NCBI GenBank assembly: GCA_037043235.1
Contig: JAWRVZ010000050.1
Coordinates: forward strand, 1,249,501 to 1,313,500
Length of the DNA: 64,000 bases
Direction of reading: 5' to 3'
Origin: Rhodeus uyekii
Taxonomy: Eukaryota > Chordata > Actinopteri > Cypriniformes > Acheilognathidae
In this document: positions 1 to 13,599 of the stretch, piece after piece
Position numbering within the stretch: the first letter of the stretch is position 1
How the letters are laid out: every line of letters starts with the position of its first letter
The notes under the pieces: model-generated
The model's input: only the letters and a program-made list of their open reading frames with translations
The model's database searches: none
Told to the model about the DNA's origin: nothing
Program-made: the position numbers and the translations under genes

Positions 1-667
1 ACACAGACATAATGGAGGTCCCAACAGGGGGCCTTCACCTGTGAAAGGGACCCCCGACGGTTCGCGCACCACTCAAACTCATTCTGAATGTGTGGCCACA
101 CACCACACAGCTTGAATGACATTCTTTATCGCCACCCCTTCCATTTGTCTGTTTTCCCTCTGTTTTGAAAACACATTCATCTTCTTGTTCGATGTTTTTT
201 TTCTTGTCACAGAGGGTCTAATAACGGACTAATGTGAAAGAGAGAAAAAGCAAACCATCATCGCACAAAGAGACTCGCACGTTTACTCGTCAAGCACATA
301 CGCTTTCCCTGTAATTGTACCTCCGCGGGGGTCACGCCTGGTGGTTTAGCTCCGCGTTTCTTACGAGCTGAACGAAAGGGCAGTGAATGGAGGTGAGAAG
401 TGAGTCCAAACAGTCCAACCCATGACAAACTTTCACTTCTCTTTCCTGCTCGCCGGTTCTGCTTTTCAATAAGCACGCTTCTTGTTATCTAAAATTTCAG
501 GGAGATTAAGGATGATTCGATTTTTGGTTTCCCAAACCATATTTTATTGCCATGTGAACTGATTATATTGGTGTTTTGTTCTGTTATAAGAAAGTCTTTC
601 ATATAATTCACTGCATGAATAATTAGCATTCCCACTGAGCTCAAGAATTACAAGTAAAAGGTTGTCA
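1..667. other. Unannotated left edge, intronic to the shootin-family gene
   Basis: I see no exon with a convincing acceptor, donor and open frame here. A 72-codon open frame on the minus strand (258-476) looks like chance, since it has no recognisable domain. Because the first visible exon at 1752 starts in the middle of a coiled-coil protein, this stretch should be intron of the same gene. Confidence 0.5.
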
Positions 668-1680
<1,013 letters not shown>

Positions 1681-1751
1681 GTATTATTAGTTTAACAGAA
1701 TATTTGTAGAGACATTGATCAGTTGATCGGGGGATCTAATGGCCTCCACAG

Positions 1752-4700
1752 ATGCTGGTGAAACAGAGGGAAACCCAGAGACAGATCCAGAACGCAGAGA
1801 CTGAGAAACAGCTGCAAAAGGCTCTGAGTCAAGTGACTGACATCAGCAAAGCTCTGGAAGAGATACGACTCTGTTACCAAAGCCAGGTGAGTGTGCCAGT
1901 GTTTCTGCGCATGATCACGCTTCACGCTTTATGTCGGAGACGTGGTGTTGTGATTATTATGTGGGTGGCAAACATTTGATGTTACCGGATCCAGTTTCCC
2001 CTGTTCTTCACAAGATGTGCAAATAAATAGTGTCAAAACAATGCAATTTTTGAATCAGCTTTAATGGTCACTCTTATTTTTTACAACATAGATGTCACAG
2101 ACAGCAGCTGAGGATCTCAACGCTCTGACAGATCTGACTGCTGTCAAAACAAAGCTAGAGATCAGTGAGAAAGAGAGGCTCGAGATCGAGACTCAGCTGA
2201 AAGACTCGCAGCAATCTGTTACTGCACTTCAGAAGGAAAGTAAGTCTTATTTGAAAGCTGATCTACATTTTAATGCTGAAAATGTATCTTCTATTTCATG
2301 AAAGGGCCATCCCAAAGGAAAGTATTGTAGTAAAAATCCAAATGTTTAAGTTCTACTAAACTCTTTCTTCTGCCAAGGATTAGTTCACACAAAAATGAAA
2401 GTTCTGTCATAAATTAATCAAGCTTATGTTGTCCCAATCTTGCAAGACTTTCGTTCATCTTAGGAACACAAATACATAAAAAAAATTTTCCATTGACAGC
2501 TATGCGACACACTTTGACGCTTCAAAAAGTTCATAACTAGATTTGGTTTAGTCCAAATCTCTCTGAAGAGATTCATATGATGAACAGATTTTATTCACAT
2601 GTAAACTTTAATCAGCAAACATAAACAGAACAGAACATGCTTCATACACAACAATGAACCTCATTGGTTCTTGCTGAAGCTCAAACGTGATGCGTAACAC
2701 CAGAATGATCCTCATTGGTTCTCGCTGAAGCTCAAACGTGACGCGTAACACCAGAATGAACCTCATTGGTTCTCGCTGAAGCTCAAACGTGACGCGTAAC
2801 ACCAGAATGAACCTCATTTGTTCTCACTGAAGCTCAAACGTGACGTGTAACACGAGAATGATCCTCATTGGTTCACGCCGAAGCTCAAACGTGACGCGTA
2901 ACACCAGAATGAACCTCATTTGTTCTCGCCGAAGCTCAAACGTGACGCGTAACACCAGAATGAACCTCATTTGTTCTCGCTGAAGCTCAAACGTGATGCG
3001 TAACACCAGAATGATCCTCATTGGTTCTCGCTGAAGCTCAAACGTGACGCGTAACACCAGAATGAACCTCATTGGTTCTCGCCGAAGCTCAAACGTGACG
3101 CGTAACACCAGAATGATCCTCATTGGTTCTCGCCGAATCTCAAACGTGACGCGTAACACCAGAATGAACCTCATTTGTTCTCACTGAAGCTCAAACGTGA
3201 CGCGTAACACCAGAATGATCCTCATTGGTTCTCGCCGAATCTCAAACGTGACGCGTAACACCAGAATTAACCTCATTTGTTCTCGCTGAAGCTCAAACGT
3301 GACGCGTAACACGAGAATGAACCTCATTTGTTCTCGCTGAAGCTCAAACGTGACGCGTAACACCAGAATGAACCTCATTTGTTCTCACTGAAGCTCAAAC
3401 GTGATGCGTAACACCAGAATGATCCTCATTGGTTTTCACTGAAGCTCAAACGTGACACGTAACACCAGAATGAACCTCATTTGTTCTCACTGAAGCTCAA
3501 ACGTGATGCGTAACACCAGAATGAACCTCATTTGTTCTCGCCGAAGCTCAAACGTGACGCGTAACACGAGAATGAACCTCATTTGTTCTCGCCGAAGCTC
3601 AAACGTGACGCGTAACACGAGAATGAACCTCACTGGTTCTCGCCGAAGCTCAAACGTGACGCGTAACACCAGAATGAACCTCATTGGTTCTTGCTGAAGC
3701 TCAAACGTGACGCGTAACACCAGATTGAACCTCATTGGTTCTCACTGAAGCTCAAACGTGATGCGTAACACCAGAATGAGCCTCATTGGTTCTCACTGAA
3801 CCTCAAACGTGACGCGTAACACCAGAATGAACCTCATTTGTTCTCACTGAAGCTCAAACGTGACGCGTAACACGAGAATGATCCTCATTGGTTCACGCCG
3901 AAGCTCAAACGTGACGCGTAACACCAGAATGAACCTCATTTGTTCTCGCCGAAGCTCAAACGTGACGCGTAACACGAGAATGAACCTCATTTGTTCTCGC
4001 CGAAGCTCAAACGTGACGCGTAACACCAGAATGAACCTCAGTGGTTCTCGCTGAAGCTCAAACGTGATGCGTAACACCAGAATGATCCTCATTGGTTCTC
4101 GCCGAAGCTCAAACGTGACGCGTAACACCAGAATGAACCTCATTGGTTCTCGCTGAAGCTCAAACGTGACGCGTAACACCAGAATGATCCTCATTGGTTC
4201 TCGCCGAATCTCAAACGTGACGCGTAACACCAGAATGAACCTCATTTGTTCTCGCCGAAGCTCAAACGTGACGCGTAACACGAGAATGAACCTCATTTGT
4301 TCTCGCTGAGGCTCAAACGTGATGCGTAACACCAGAATGATCCTCATTGGTTCTCGCTGAAGCTCAAACGTGATGCGTAACACCAGAATGATCCTCATTG
4401 GTTCTCGCTGAAGCTCAAACGTGACGCGTAACACCAGAATGAACCTCATTGGTTCTCGCCGAAGCTCAAACGTGACGCGTAACACCAGAATGATCCTCAT
4501 TGGTTCTCGCCGAATCTCAAACGTGACGCGTAACACCAGAATGAACCTCATTTGTTCTCACTGAAGCTCAAACGTGACGCGTAACACCAGAATGATCCTC
4601 ATTGGTTCTCGCCGAATCTCAAACGTGACGCGTAACACCAGAATTAACCTCATTTGTTCTCGCTGAAGCTCAAACGTGACGCGTAACACGAGAATGAACC

Positions 4701-7700
4701 TCATTTGTTCTCGCTGAAGCTCAAACGTGACGCGTAACACCAGAATGAACCTCATTTGTTCTCACTGAAGCTCAAACGTGATGCGTAACACCAGAATGAT
4801 CCTCATTGGTTTTCACTGAAGCTCAAACGTGACACGTAACACCAGAATGAACCTCATTTGTTCTCACTGAAGCTCAAACGTGATGCGTAACACCAGAATG
4901 AACCTCATTTGTTCTCGCCGAAGCTCAAACGTGACGCGTAACACGAGAATGAACCTCATTTGTTCTCGCCGAAGCTCAAACGTGACGCGTAACACGAGAA
5001 TGAACCTCACTGGTTCTCGCCGAAGCTCAAACGTGACGCGTAACACCAGAATGAACCTCATTGGTTCTTGCTGAAGCTCAAACGTGACGCGTAACACCAG
5101 ATTGAACCTCATTGGTTCTCACTGAAGCTCAAACGTGATGCGTAACACCAGAATGAGCCTCATTGGTTCTCACTGAACCTCAAACGTGACGCGTAACACC
5201 AGAATGAACCTCATTTGTTCTCACTGAAGCTCAAACGTGACGCGTAACACGAGAATGATCCTCATTGGTTCACGCCGAAGCTCAAACGTGACGCGTAACA
5301 CCAGAATGAACCTCATTTGTTCTCGCCGAAGCTCAAACGTGACGCGTAACACGAGAATGAACCTCATTGGTTCTCGCCGAAGCTCAAACGTGACGCGTAA
5401 CACCAGAATGAACCTCAGTGGTTCTCGCTGAAGCTCAAACGTGATGCGTAACACCAGAATGATCCTCATTGGTTCTCGCCGAAGCTCAAACGTGACGCGT
5501 AACACCAGAATGAACCTCATTGGTTCTCGCTGAAGCTCAAACGTGACGCGTAACACCAGAATGATCCTCATTGGTTCTCGCCGAATCTCAAACGTGACGC
5601 GTAACACCAGAATGAACCTCATTTGTTCTCGCCGAAGCTCAAACGTGACGCGTAACACGAGAATGAACCTCATTTGTTCTCGCTGAGGCTCAAACGTGAT
5701 GCGTAACACCAGAATGATCCTCATTGGTTCTCGCTGAAGCTCAAACGTGACGCGTAACACCAGAATGAACCTCATTGGTTCTCGCCGAAGCTCAAACGTG
5801 ACGCGTAACACCAGAATGATCCTCATTGGTTCTCGCCGAATCTCAAATGTGACGCGTAACACCAGAATGAACCTCATTTGTTCTCACTGAAGCTCAAACG
5901 TGACGCGTAACACCAGAATGATCCTCATTGGTTCTCGCCGAATCTCAAACGTGACGCGTAACACCAGAATGAACCTCATTTGTTCTCGCTGAAGCTCAAA
6001 CGTGACGCGTAACACGAGAATGAACCTCATTTGTTCTCGCTGAAGCTCAAACGTGACGCGTAACACGAGAATGAACCTCATTTGTTCTCGCTGAAGCTCA
6101 AACGTGACGCGTAACACCAGAATGAACCTCATTTGTTCTCACTGAAGCTCAAACGTGATGCGTAACACCAGAATGATCCTCATTGGTTTTCACTGAAGCT
6201 CAAACGTGACACGTAACACCAGAATGAACCTCATTTGTTCTCACTGAAGCTCAAACGTGATGCGTAACACCAGAATGAACCTCATTTGTTCTCGCCGAAG
6301 CTCAAACGTGACGCGTAACACCAGAATGAACCTCATTTGTTCTCACTGAAGCTCAAACGTGACGCGTAACACGAGAATGAACCTCATTTGTTCTCGCCGA
6401 AGCTCAAACGTGACGCGTAACACGAGAATGAACCTCACTGGTTCTCGCCGAAGCTCAAACGTGATGCGTAACACCACAATGAACCTCATTTGTTCTCGCC
6501 GAAGCTCAAACGTGACGCGTAACACGAGAATGAACCTCACTGGTTCTCGCCGAAGCTCAAACGTGACGCGTAACACCAGAATGAACCTCATTGGTTCTTG
6601 CTGAAGCTCAAACGTGACGCGTAACACCAGATTGAACCTCATTGGTTCTCACTGAAGCTCAAACGTGATGCGTAACACCAGAATGAGCCTCATTGGTTCT
6701 CACTGAACCTCAAACGTGACGCGTAACACCAGAATGAACCTCATTTGTTCTCACTGAAGCTCAAACGTGACGCGTAACACGAGAATGATCCTCATTGGTT
6801 CACGCCGAAGCTCAAACGTGATGCGTAACACCAGAATGAACCTCATTTGTTCTCGCCGAAGCTCAAACGTGACGCGTAACACGAGAATGAACCTCATTTG
6901 TTCTCGCCGAAGCTCAAACGTGACGCGTAACACCAGAATGAACCTCATTGGTTCTCGCTGAAGCTCAAACGTGACGCGTAACACCAGAATGATCCTCATT
7001 GGTTCTCGCCGAATCTCAAACGTGACGCGTAACACCAGAATGAACCTCATTTGTTCTCACTGAAGCTCAAACGTGACGCGTAACACCAGAATGATCCTCA
7101 TTGGTTCTCGCCGAATCTCAAACGTGACGCGTAACACCAGAATGAACCTCATTTGTTCTCGCTGAAGCTCAAACGTGACGCGTAACACGAAAATGAACCT
7201 CATTTGTTCTCGCTGAAGCTCAAACGTGACGCGTAACACCAGAATGATCCTCATTGGTTTTCACTGAAGCTCAAACGTGACGCGTAACACCAGAATGAAC
7301 CTCATTTGTTCTCACTGAAGCTCAAACGTGATGCGTAACACGAGAATGAACCTCATTTGTTCTCGCCGAAGCTCAAACGTGACGCGTAACACGAGAATGA
7401 ACCTCATTTGTTCTCGCTGAAGCTCAAACGTGACGCGTAACACCAGAATGATCCTCATTGGTTTTCACTGAAGCTCAAACGTGACGCGTAACACCAGAAT
7501 GAACCTCATTTGTTCTCACTGAAGCTCAAACGTGACGCGTAACACCAGAATGAACCTCATTTGTTCTCGCCGAAGCTCAAACGTGACGCGTAACACGAGA
7601 ATGAACCTCACTGGTTCTCGCCGAAGCTCAAACGTGATGCGTAACACCAGAATGAACCTCATTTGTTCTCGCCGAAGCTCAAACGTGACGCGTAACACGA

Positions 7701-10700
7701 GAATGAACCTCACTGGTTCTCGCCGAAGCTCAAACGTGACGCGTAACACCAGAATGAACCTCATTGGTTCTTGCTGAAGCTCAAACGTGACGCGTAACAC
7801 CAGATTGAACCTCATTGGTTCTCACTGAACCTCAAACGTGACGCGTAACACCAGAATGAGCCTCATTGGTTCTCACTGAACCTCAAACGTGACGCGTAAC
7901 ACCAGAATGAACCTCATTTGTTCTCACGGAAGCTCAATCGTGACGCGTAACACGAGAATGAACCTCATTTGTTCTCACTGAAGCTCAAACGTGACGCGTA
8001 ACACCAGAATGAACCTCATTAGTTCTCGCTGAAGCTCAAACGTGACGCGTAACACCAGAATGAACCTCATTGGTTCTCGCTGAAGCTCAAACGTGACGCG
8101 TAACACCAGATTGAACCTCATTAGTTCTCACTGAAGCTCAAACGTGACGCGTAACACCAGATTGAACCTCATTGGTTCTCACTGAAGCTCAAACGTGATG
8201 CGTAACACCAGAATGAGCCTCATTGGTTCTCACTGAACCTCAAACGTGACGCGTAACACCAGAATGAACCTCATTTGTTCTCACTGAAGCTCAAACGTGA
8301 CGCGTAACACGAGAATGATCCTCATTGGTTCACGCCGAAGCTCAAACGTGACGCGTAACACCAGAATGAACCTCATTTGTTCTCGCCGAAGCTCAAACGT
8401 GACGCGTAACACGAGAATGAACCTCATTTGTTCTCGCCGAAGCTCAAACGTGACGCGTAACACCAGAATGAACCTCAGTGGTTCTCGCCGAAGCTCAAAC
8501 GTGATGCGTAACACCAGAATGAACCTCATTTGTTCTCGCCGAAGCTCAAACGTGACGCGTAACACGAGAATGAACCTCACTGGTTCTCGCCGAAGCTCAA
8601 ACGTGACGCGTAACACCAGAATGAACCTCATTGGTTCTTGCTGAAGCTCAAACGTGACGCGTAACACCAGATTGAACCTCATTGGTTCTCACTGAAGCTC
8701 AAACGTGATGCGTAACACCAGAATGAACCTCATTTGTTCTCACGGAAGCTCAAACGTGACGCGTAACACCAGAATGAACCTCATTTGTTCTCGCTGAAGC
8801 TCAAACGTGACGCGTAACACCAGAATGAACCTCATTAGTTCTCGCTGAAGCTCAAACGTGACGCGTAACACCAGAATGAACCTCATTGGTTCTCACTGAA
8901 GCTCAAACGTGATGCGTAACACCAGAATGAGCCTCATTGGCTCTCACTGAAGCTCAAACGTGATGCGTAACACCAGAATGAACCTCATTGGTTCTCGCTG
9001 AAGCTCAAACGTGATGCGTAACACCAGAATGAACCTCATTGGTTCTCGCTGAAGCTCAAACGTGATGCGTAACACCAGAATGAACCTCATTGGTTCTTGC
9101 TGAAGCTCAAACGTGACGCGTAACACCAGATTGAACCTCATTGGTTCTCGCTGAAGCTCAAACGTGACGCGTAACACCAGAATGAACCTCATTGGTTCTC
9201 GCTGAAGCTCAAACGTGATGCGTAACACCAGAATGAACCTCATTGGTTCTTGCTGAAGCTCAAACGTGACGCGTAACACCAGATTGAACCTCATTGGTTC
9301 TCACTGAAGCTCAAACGTGATGCGTAACACCAGAATGAACCTCATTGGTTCTTGCTGAAGCTCAAACGTGACGCGTAACACCAGAATGAACCTCATTGGT
9401 TCTCACTGAAGCTCAAACGTGATGCGTAACACCAGAATGAGCCTCATTGGCTCTCACTGAAGCTCAAACGTGATGCGTAACACCAGAATGAACCTCATTG
9501 GTTCTTAGTGAAGTTGTGCTGTAGCGTAGCTTTTTATAAAGAGATTTCATCAAAAAGATCTTTCTTGTATGGGCGATTAAATGCTTTTTAAGGTTTATGA
9601 TTTATATGCTGTTTTTTGTTGAAGAGACAGATTTGTATTTACTTTTCTTTTTTCTTTTCTTTTTTATAAAATATTGTTTTATTATAAAACAAAAGCCCCA
9701 CAGTTTCACAGATAAGGTATAAGCTAGTCCCAGACTAAAATGTAGAATTTTACTTTTCTTTAGTCACATTTATTAAAGCTACTTAAATGTTTGAAATAAG
9801 ACCTAATCCTGCCTTAATCTGAGTCCTGTCTGTGAAACCAGGTCATGATGTTTTAATCGAGATGTTTAATTTTTAACTAGTCAAGATGCTCCAGGATAAA
9901 CTGAGAGAAATGGAGCAACTTCCTTCGATTGAATCTGACCAATCGAAAGAGGAGAATGAAAACCCAGCTAACCCATCAATGCCGCCACCGCCGCCACCTC
10001 CACCTCCTCCTCCTCCTCTACCTCCACCATCTTCAGCTGTCACTGAGTGAGTCTTCAACATCTTTTGATATTACACCATATACAACATTAATTCTTCAAA
10101 ATGTTATTAATGCCAAATCAATTGATTATTTAGCCCATTGAAGGCCTTGAGGAACAGAAAAAAGGATGGAGACAACACCACTCAAACTACCAGTAAGACA
10201 GTCATACCTTATGCCCAACTGTGTGAATCCAGATAGAAATATATGAAATCAACAGGGCAGGCAGAAAGAAACCATACAGCAATTTAGAAGTTGAAGTGAA
10301 ATCAAGGAAAGTGAATGCTGCTCCTATGAATACTGTGTTGATTTTCTCACAGAACCCGCAGTTATGGAGGACATGAAGTCCAGAGCTGTGGATGAAATGA
10401 TGGAAAGAATCAAGAAAGGCATTATTCTTAAACCTATTCTCAAACCGCCACAGGTGGGCCTTTCACGATTGATTTATAACATCTTTTGCTGAACATAAAT
10501 TGTGCTTAGGAGGGATGTGTTACCTCATGTTAAGGAAATTAAACTACATGAACGTGTGGACAACACACACAATGAGTTCAATTATACACTAAAACACACC
10601 TTTTCTTTAAGATAATCTAAGTCGTTGACATGCCTTAACTATTGTTCTTGATTGTGCCAGTGCCAATGAAGACATTTAACTGTGATAGACATACTCATAC

Positions 10701-13461
10701 ATTTGGTTTCTTTTTAGGTTGTATCAGAGGAAGAAACTGCGTGGAAGGTTGGTGATACCACACTATTTCAGATCTGTTATTTATTTTATTTTATTTTTTA
10801 CAATGCATATTATGATGGTTTTCACGTATAACATTATTTCTATCGAATTTTAAAGTATGAAGAGGTTTCCTATTTTCTCTCGCTTTGAAACTAGTTTATG
10901 TGCATTTAGTGACATGAAAACCATGTCACTAAACGCAACTGAAACCAATCCTTCCTGCATTGCTTGTTCACAAAATAACTCTTCAAAATGACAAAATATT
11001 ATTAATAAAAAATATGAACGTTTGTATAACAGGAGCAGAGGTCTGAGAACCGGAAGTCTGCTGTGCTGGAGTTACAGGGGATGCTGGTAAAATAACATTT
11101 CTGTCTGATTATAACAGCAACAAGTCAGCAAGTCAGGCTTTAGCAGGTCAACAATGAAATATACTTCAAGGGGACATATTATGTCCTTTTAAACAAAATT
11201 TAATATAAATCTTCTGTACCAAGAATGTGTCTGTGATGTTTTAGTTCAAAATACCCCTTAGATCAGTTTTAAAGAACAGGTATGTTAAAATTGCCACTTT
11301 TTGGGGGGTGAGCAAAAACATTGCCGTTTGTATGTCCCTTTAAATGCAAATTAAATGCAAATTGTAAAATGCAAATTAAATGCAAATTGTGCTTCCTTTC
11401 AAGAAGAGGGCGGAGCCTCAAGAGTTTATCCAGCAACAAAACACAACAATTTTATGCACTGAAAATGTCAGTAGGTGTTCAATTCGAGTCAAACATTGAT
11501 GCCTGCAGATCCATTGATTATGTGCTGCGTGAAGATAGAACAGGAATAGTTTAGTTTGATTATAGTTAAATACGGCAGAGTCCGCCAACAGTCGTGGGCG
11601 GGGCTGTACAAAGTGATGTCACACTGCTATAATCTGCAAATAGCTTGTTTTGAGACACTGCTTATGATTTATAGGGATTAAAAAAAAAACAAGAAATGGG
11701 GGGGATTTTTGACATTATATGGTGGTTGTGTACACAAAATGCCAACACATTTATGTTCAAACATGCATAAGTGGTTATTTATGATTCATTATACAGGCAT
11801 TATTCATTATAAGGCGGCATTAGTTAGATCAAAAAATACAGTAAAAATTGTGAAATATTATTACAAATTAAAAGAACCTTTTTTATTGTAATATATTTTT
11901 TAAATGTAATTTATTTCTGTGATTAAAGCTGTATTTTCAGCATCATTCCTCCAGTCTTCAGTGTCACATGATCCTTCACAAATCATGATAATATAATGAT
12001 TTGAAACACTGGTTATTAGCATTTTTTCAGGATTCTTAGATGAGTATTTGAATACTTATTTGAAACAAAAATTTCTTTTGACATTTCTTTACTGTAACTT
12101 TAAATAAATTAATGCATCCTTGCCGAATAAAATGTATTTAAAAATTGGTATATTTAATCATAGTACTGTTTGTGTTGGTGATTTTACTTTAATTAAGTGG
12201 ATTTTGTGGCTCCCTAACAGCAAAATCACTATTATCGCCTCTCATGATGGCTTTTTGTATTAATGTAACATTGTTGGCTGGTTCTCCTCAGGTTTCCATG
12301 AGGAGGCCTGGCCCTCGAAGGGTGGAACCGAAAAAACGCTTCAGCCGTAATGTTGGGGAGGCGGAGCTTCAGATGGTTCTCCAGAGAAGGAGGCGGGCCA
12401 TGGGGGACGAAAAGGGGCCCTCACACACCCCTAACCCTAACCCCAACCCGCCTCCTCCAACTAAACCCAAAGGTAGAATCTCTTCCTTTACTCCGTCACA
12501 TGCCCGAACAACTTTATTTAAAAGAATATTTCAGCTTATCCAAGCCTGATCAATCCTAAAGCGTATTATTGAATTATGGGGTATTATATCAGCAAACACA
12601 GTAAACAAAAACAGTGACCTCTGATTACTTTTATATCATCTAATAATTTGATAAAATGTAAAATTTCATTACTCTCTTTGGATAAAAGAGGCAAATGCAT
12701 AATTGTAAATTTGCAGGTGTTATTTTATTATTATTTCTGAAGATTTGTCTGATTGCTGCAATCAAATATATTTGTAAAAAAATAAAATACTTTAAGAACT
12801 GCAATATTTAGGGAATTTAATCTTTAAGAATTTAATTTCTTTAAAAAAATACTGACCAAGCAACTTACAAAAAAAATATATAAATGATTTTAAAAAATCT
12901 TAAATTTAAGTGTTCATTAACCCCCAAATGGCAGCAGTGTTTCAATAAATAAGTGCTAAATTTAGTGAGTTTTATGCCTAAAAACAAAAATATTCAGAAA
13001 TGTACTCAAAATACACTCTCTGAAAACAAGTTAACAATGTTTCATGCAATTTTCTTTGTTGTTACCGTACAATTTGCATATACTTTTAAAGTAAAAATAC
13101 ATTATTTGGGGATACAACTTTTTTTTATAGTAGTTTGTGTAAAAAGAAACTTTGAGATATTTTTGTATCAGAATCAGATTCTCTGGCCTAATTGGTTGCA
13201 CTTTGAAGCAAGATCTGTCTGGAAAGCTCATTTATCGATCGGTGATGAAGTCTGTGTGAGCTGCATTATAACACAGCCACTTAACTAAAGCTTAAAGTCC
13301 ATGTTTCCTCAGATCCCCCCGCTGCCGTGTCGGCCTCGAGCCCTTCGCCCTGGGCAGGGGAGAGTGGAAGCGCCCCTGTCCTCCGCCGACTCCAGCAGAA
13401 CCGCGAGAAGAGAATCTCTCGCATAAAGGCCTCGGAGTCCATTATATGGGAAGAAAAGTGA
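1752..13461 (+). CDS. shtn1: Shootin family protein (SHTN1-like), 3' part of gene, nine exons
   Basis: Shootin proteins couple actin retrograde flow to adhesion molecules in growth cones and act in neuronal polarisation. Predicted coding exons are 1752-1886, 2092-2239, 9881-10046, 10134-10192, 10353-10453, 10718-10747, 11033-11086, 12292-12472 and 13313-13461. All have GT-AG borders and the splice phases join without a stop, giving about 340 residues. The first two exons encode a Lys/Glu/Gln-rich coiled coil. The third encodes a proline run of about 13 residues followed by PLPPP. The fifth has the family signature AVDEMMERIKKG, and the eighth has AELQMVLQRRRRAM, matching the repeated LQ/LRRR region of shootin. 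The 5' exons lie outside the window. The C-terminus is short (49 residues from the last exon) and does not resemble the tail of long human SHTN1, so a paralogue of SHTN1 rather than the strict orthologue is possible. The family call is strong; the paralogue assignment is not. Confidence 0.85.
2657..9514. repeat. 51-bp minisatellite, 134 full copies, inside a shootin-gene intron
   Basis: The unit begins AACCTCATTKGTTCTCGCTG and continues AAGCTCAAACGTGACGCGTA then ACACCAGAATG, 51 bp in all. From 2657 to 9490 is 6834 bp, exactly 134 units, followed by a partial copy to about 9514. Copies differ at a few sites only: ATTGG or ATTTG, CGCTG, CGCCG or CACTG, GACGCG or GATGCG, ACCAG or ACGAG, and AACC, ATCC or AGCC. 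Because 51 is a multiple of 3, long frames stay open on both strands (for example 3844-4551 on the minus strand). These repeat MRFILVLRVTFE-type or TRNTRMNLI-type blocks and should not be taken as genes. Confidence 0.97.
11165..11700. repeat. Interspersed repeat in shootin intron (GGGGACATATTATGTCC type)
   Basis: It starts with an AAGGGGACATATTATGTCC motif and includes the phrases TGAGCAAAAACA, AGAGGGCGGAGC and GGGCGGGGCTGTACAAAGTG, which I recognise as a common fish interspersed DNA repeat. It lies between coding exons at 11033-11086 and 12292-12472. Boundaries are approximate and no terminal repeats were verified. Confidence 0.5.
11816..12135 (+). repeat. Fish interspersed repeat, copy 1 (CAGCATCATTCCTCCAGTC family)
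   Basis: The stretch has the same order of motifs as 22985-23345: GATTAAAGCTGTATTTTCAG, then CATCATTCCTCCAGTCTTC, AGTGTCACATGATC, a poly-purine middle and a TGCATCCTTGCCGAATAAA end. I cannot assign its superfamily from sequence alone. Confidence 0.65.
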
Positions 13462-13591
13462 GCTTTGTTAGAGGGGTTTTTGAATCTGACCTTCTGCACT
13501 TTTGAGAAACACGATGTTGAACTAGGAATGACTTCAACACGTATTTCCTTCTGTCGGATGGAATTTGTTTAGAGTAAATGTCGCAAGGCTG

Positions 13592-13597
13592 AATAAA
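13592..13597 (+). terminator. Candidate poly(A) signal of the shootin-family gene
   Basis: AATAAA lies 131 bp after the predicted TGA (13459-13461), implying a very short 3' UTR. Other A-rich AATAAA-like sites occur further on, so alternative ends are possible. Confidence 0.45.
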
Positions 13598-13599
13598 GC

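Noticed and set aside
2608..9294. Many open frames of 64-235 codons with MRFILVLRVTFE or TRNTRMNLI repeats
   Set aside because: They are translations of the 51-bp minisatellite, which stays open because the unit is a multiple of 3; the array is intronic.
12421..12460. CCCTAACCCTAACCCC, telomere-like repeat
   Set aside because: Two units only, inside a shootin-family coding exon where they encode Pro-Asn repeats.
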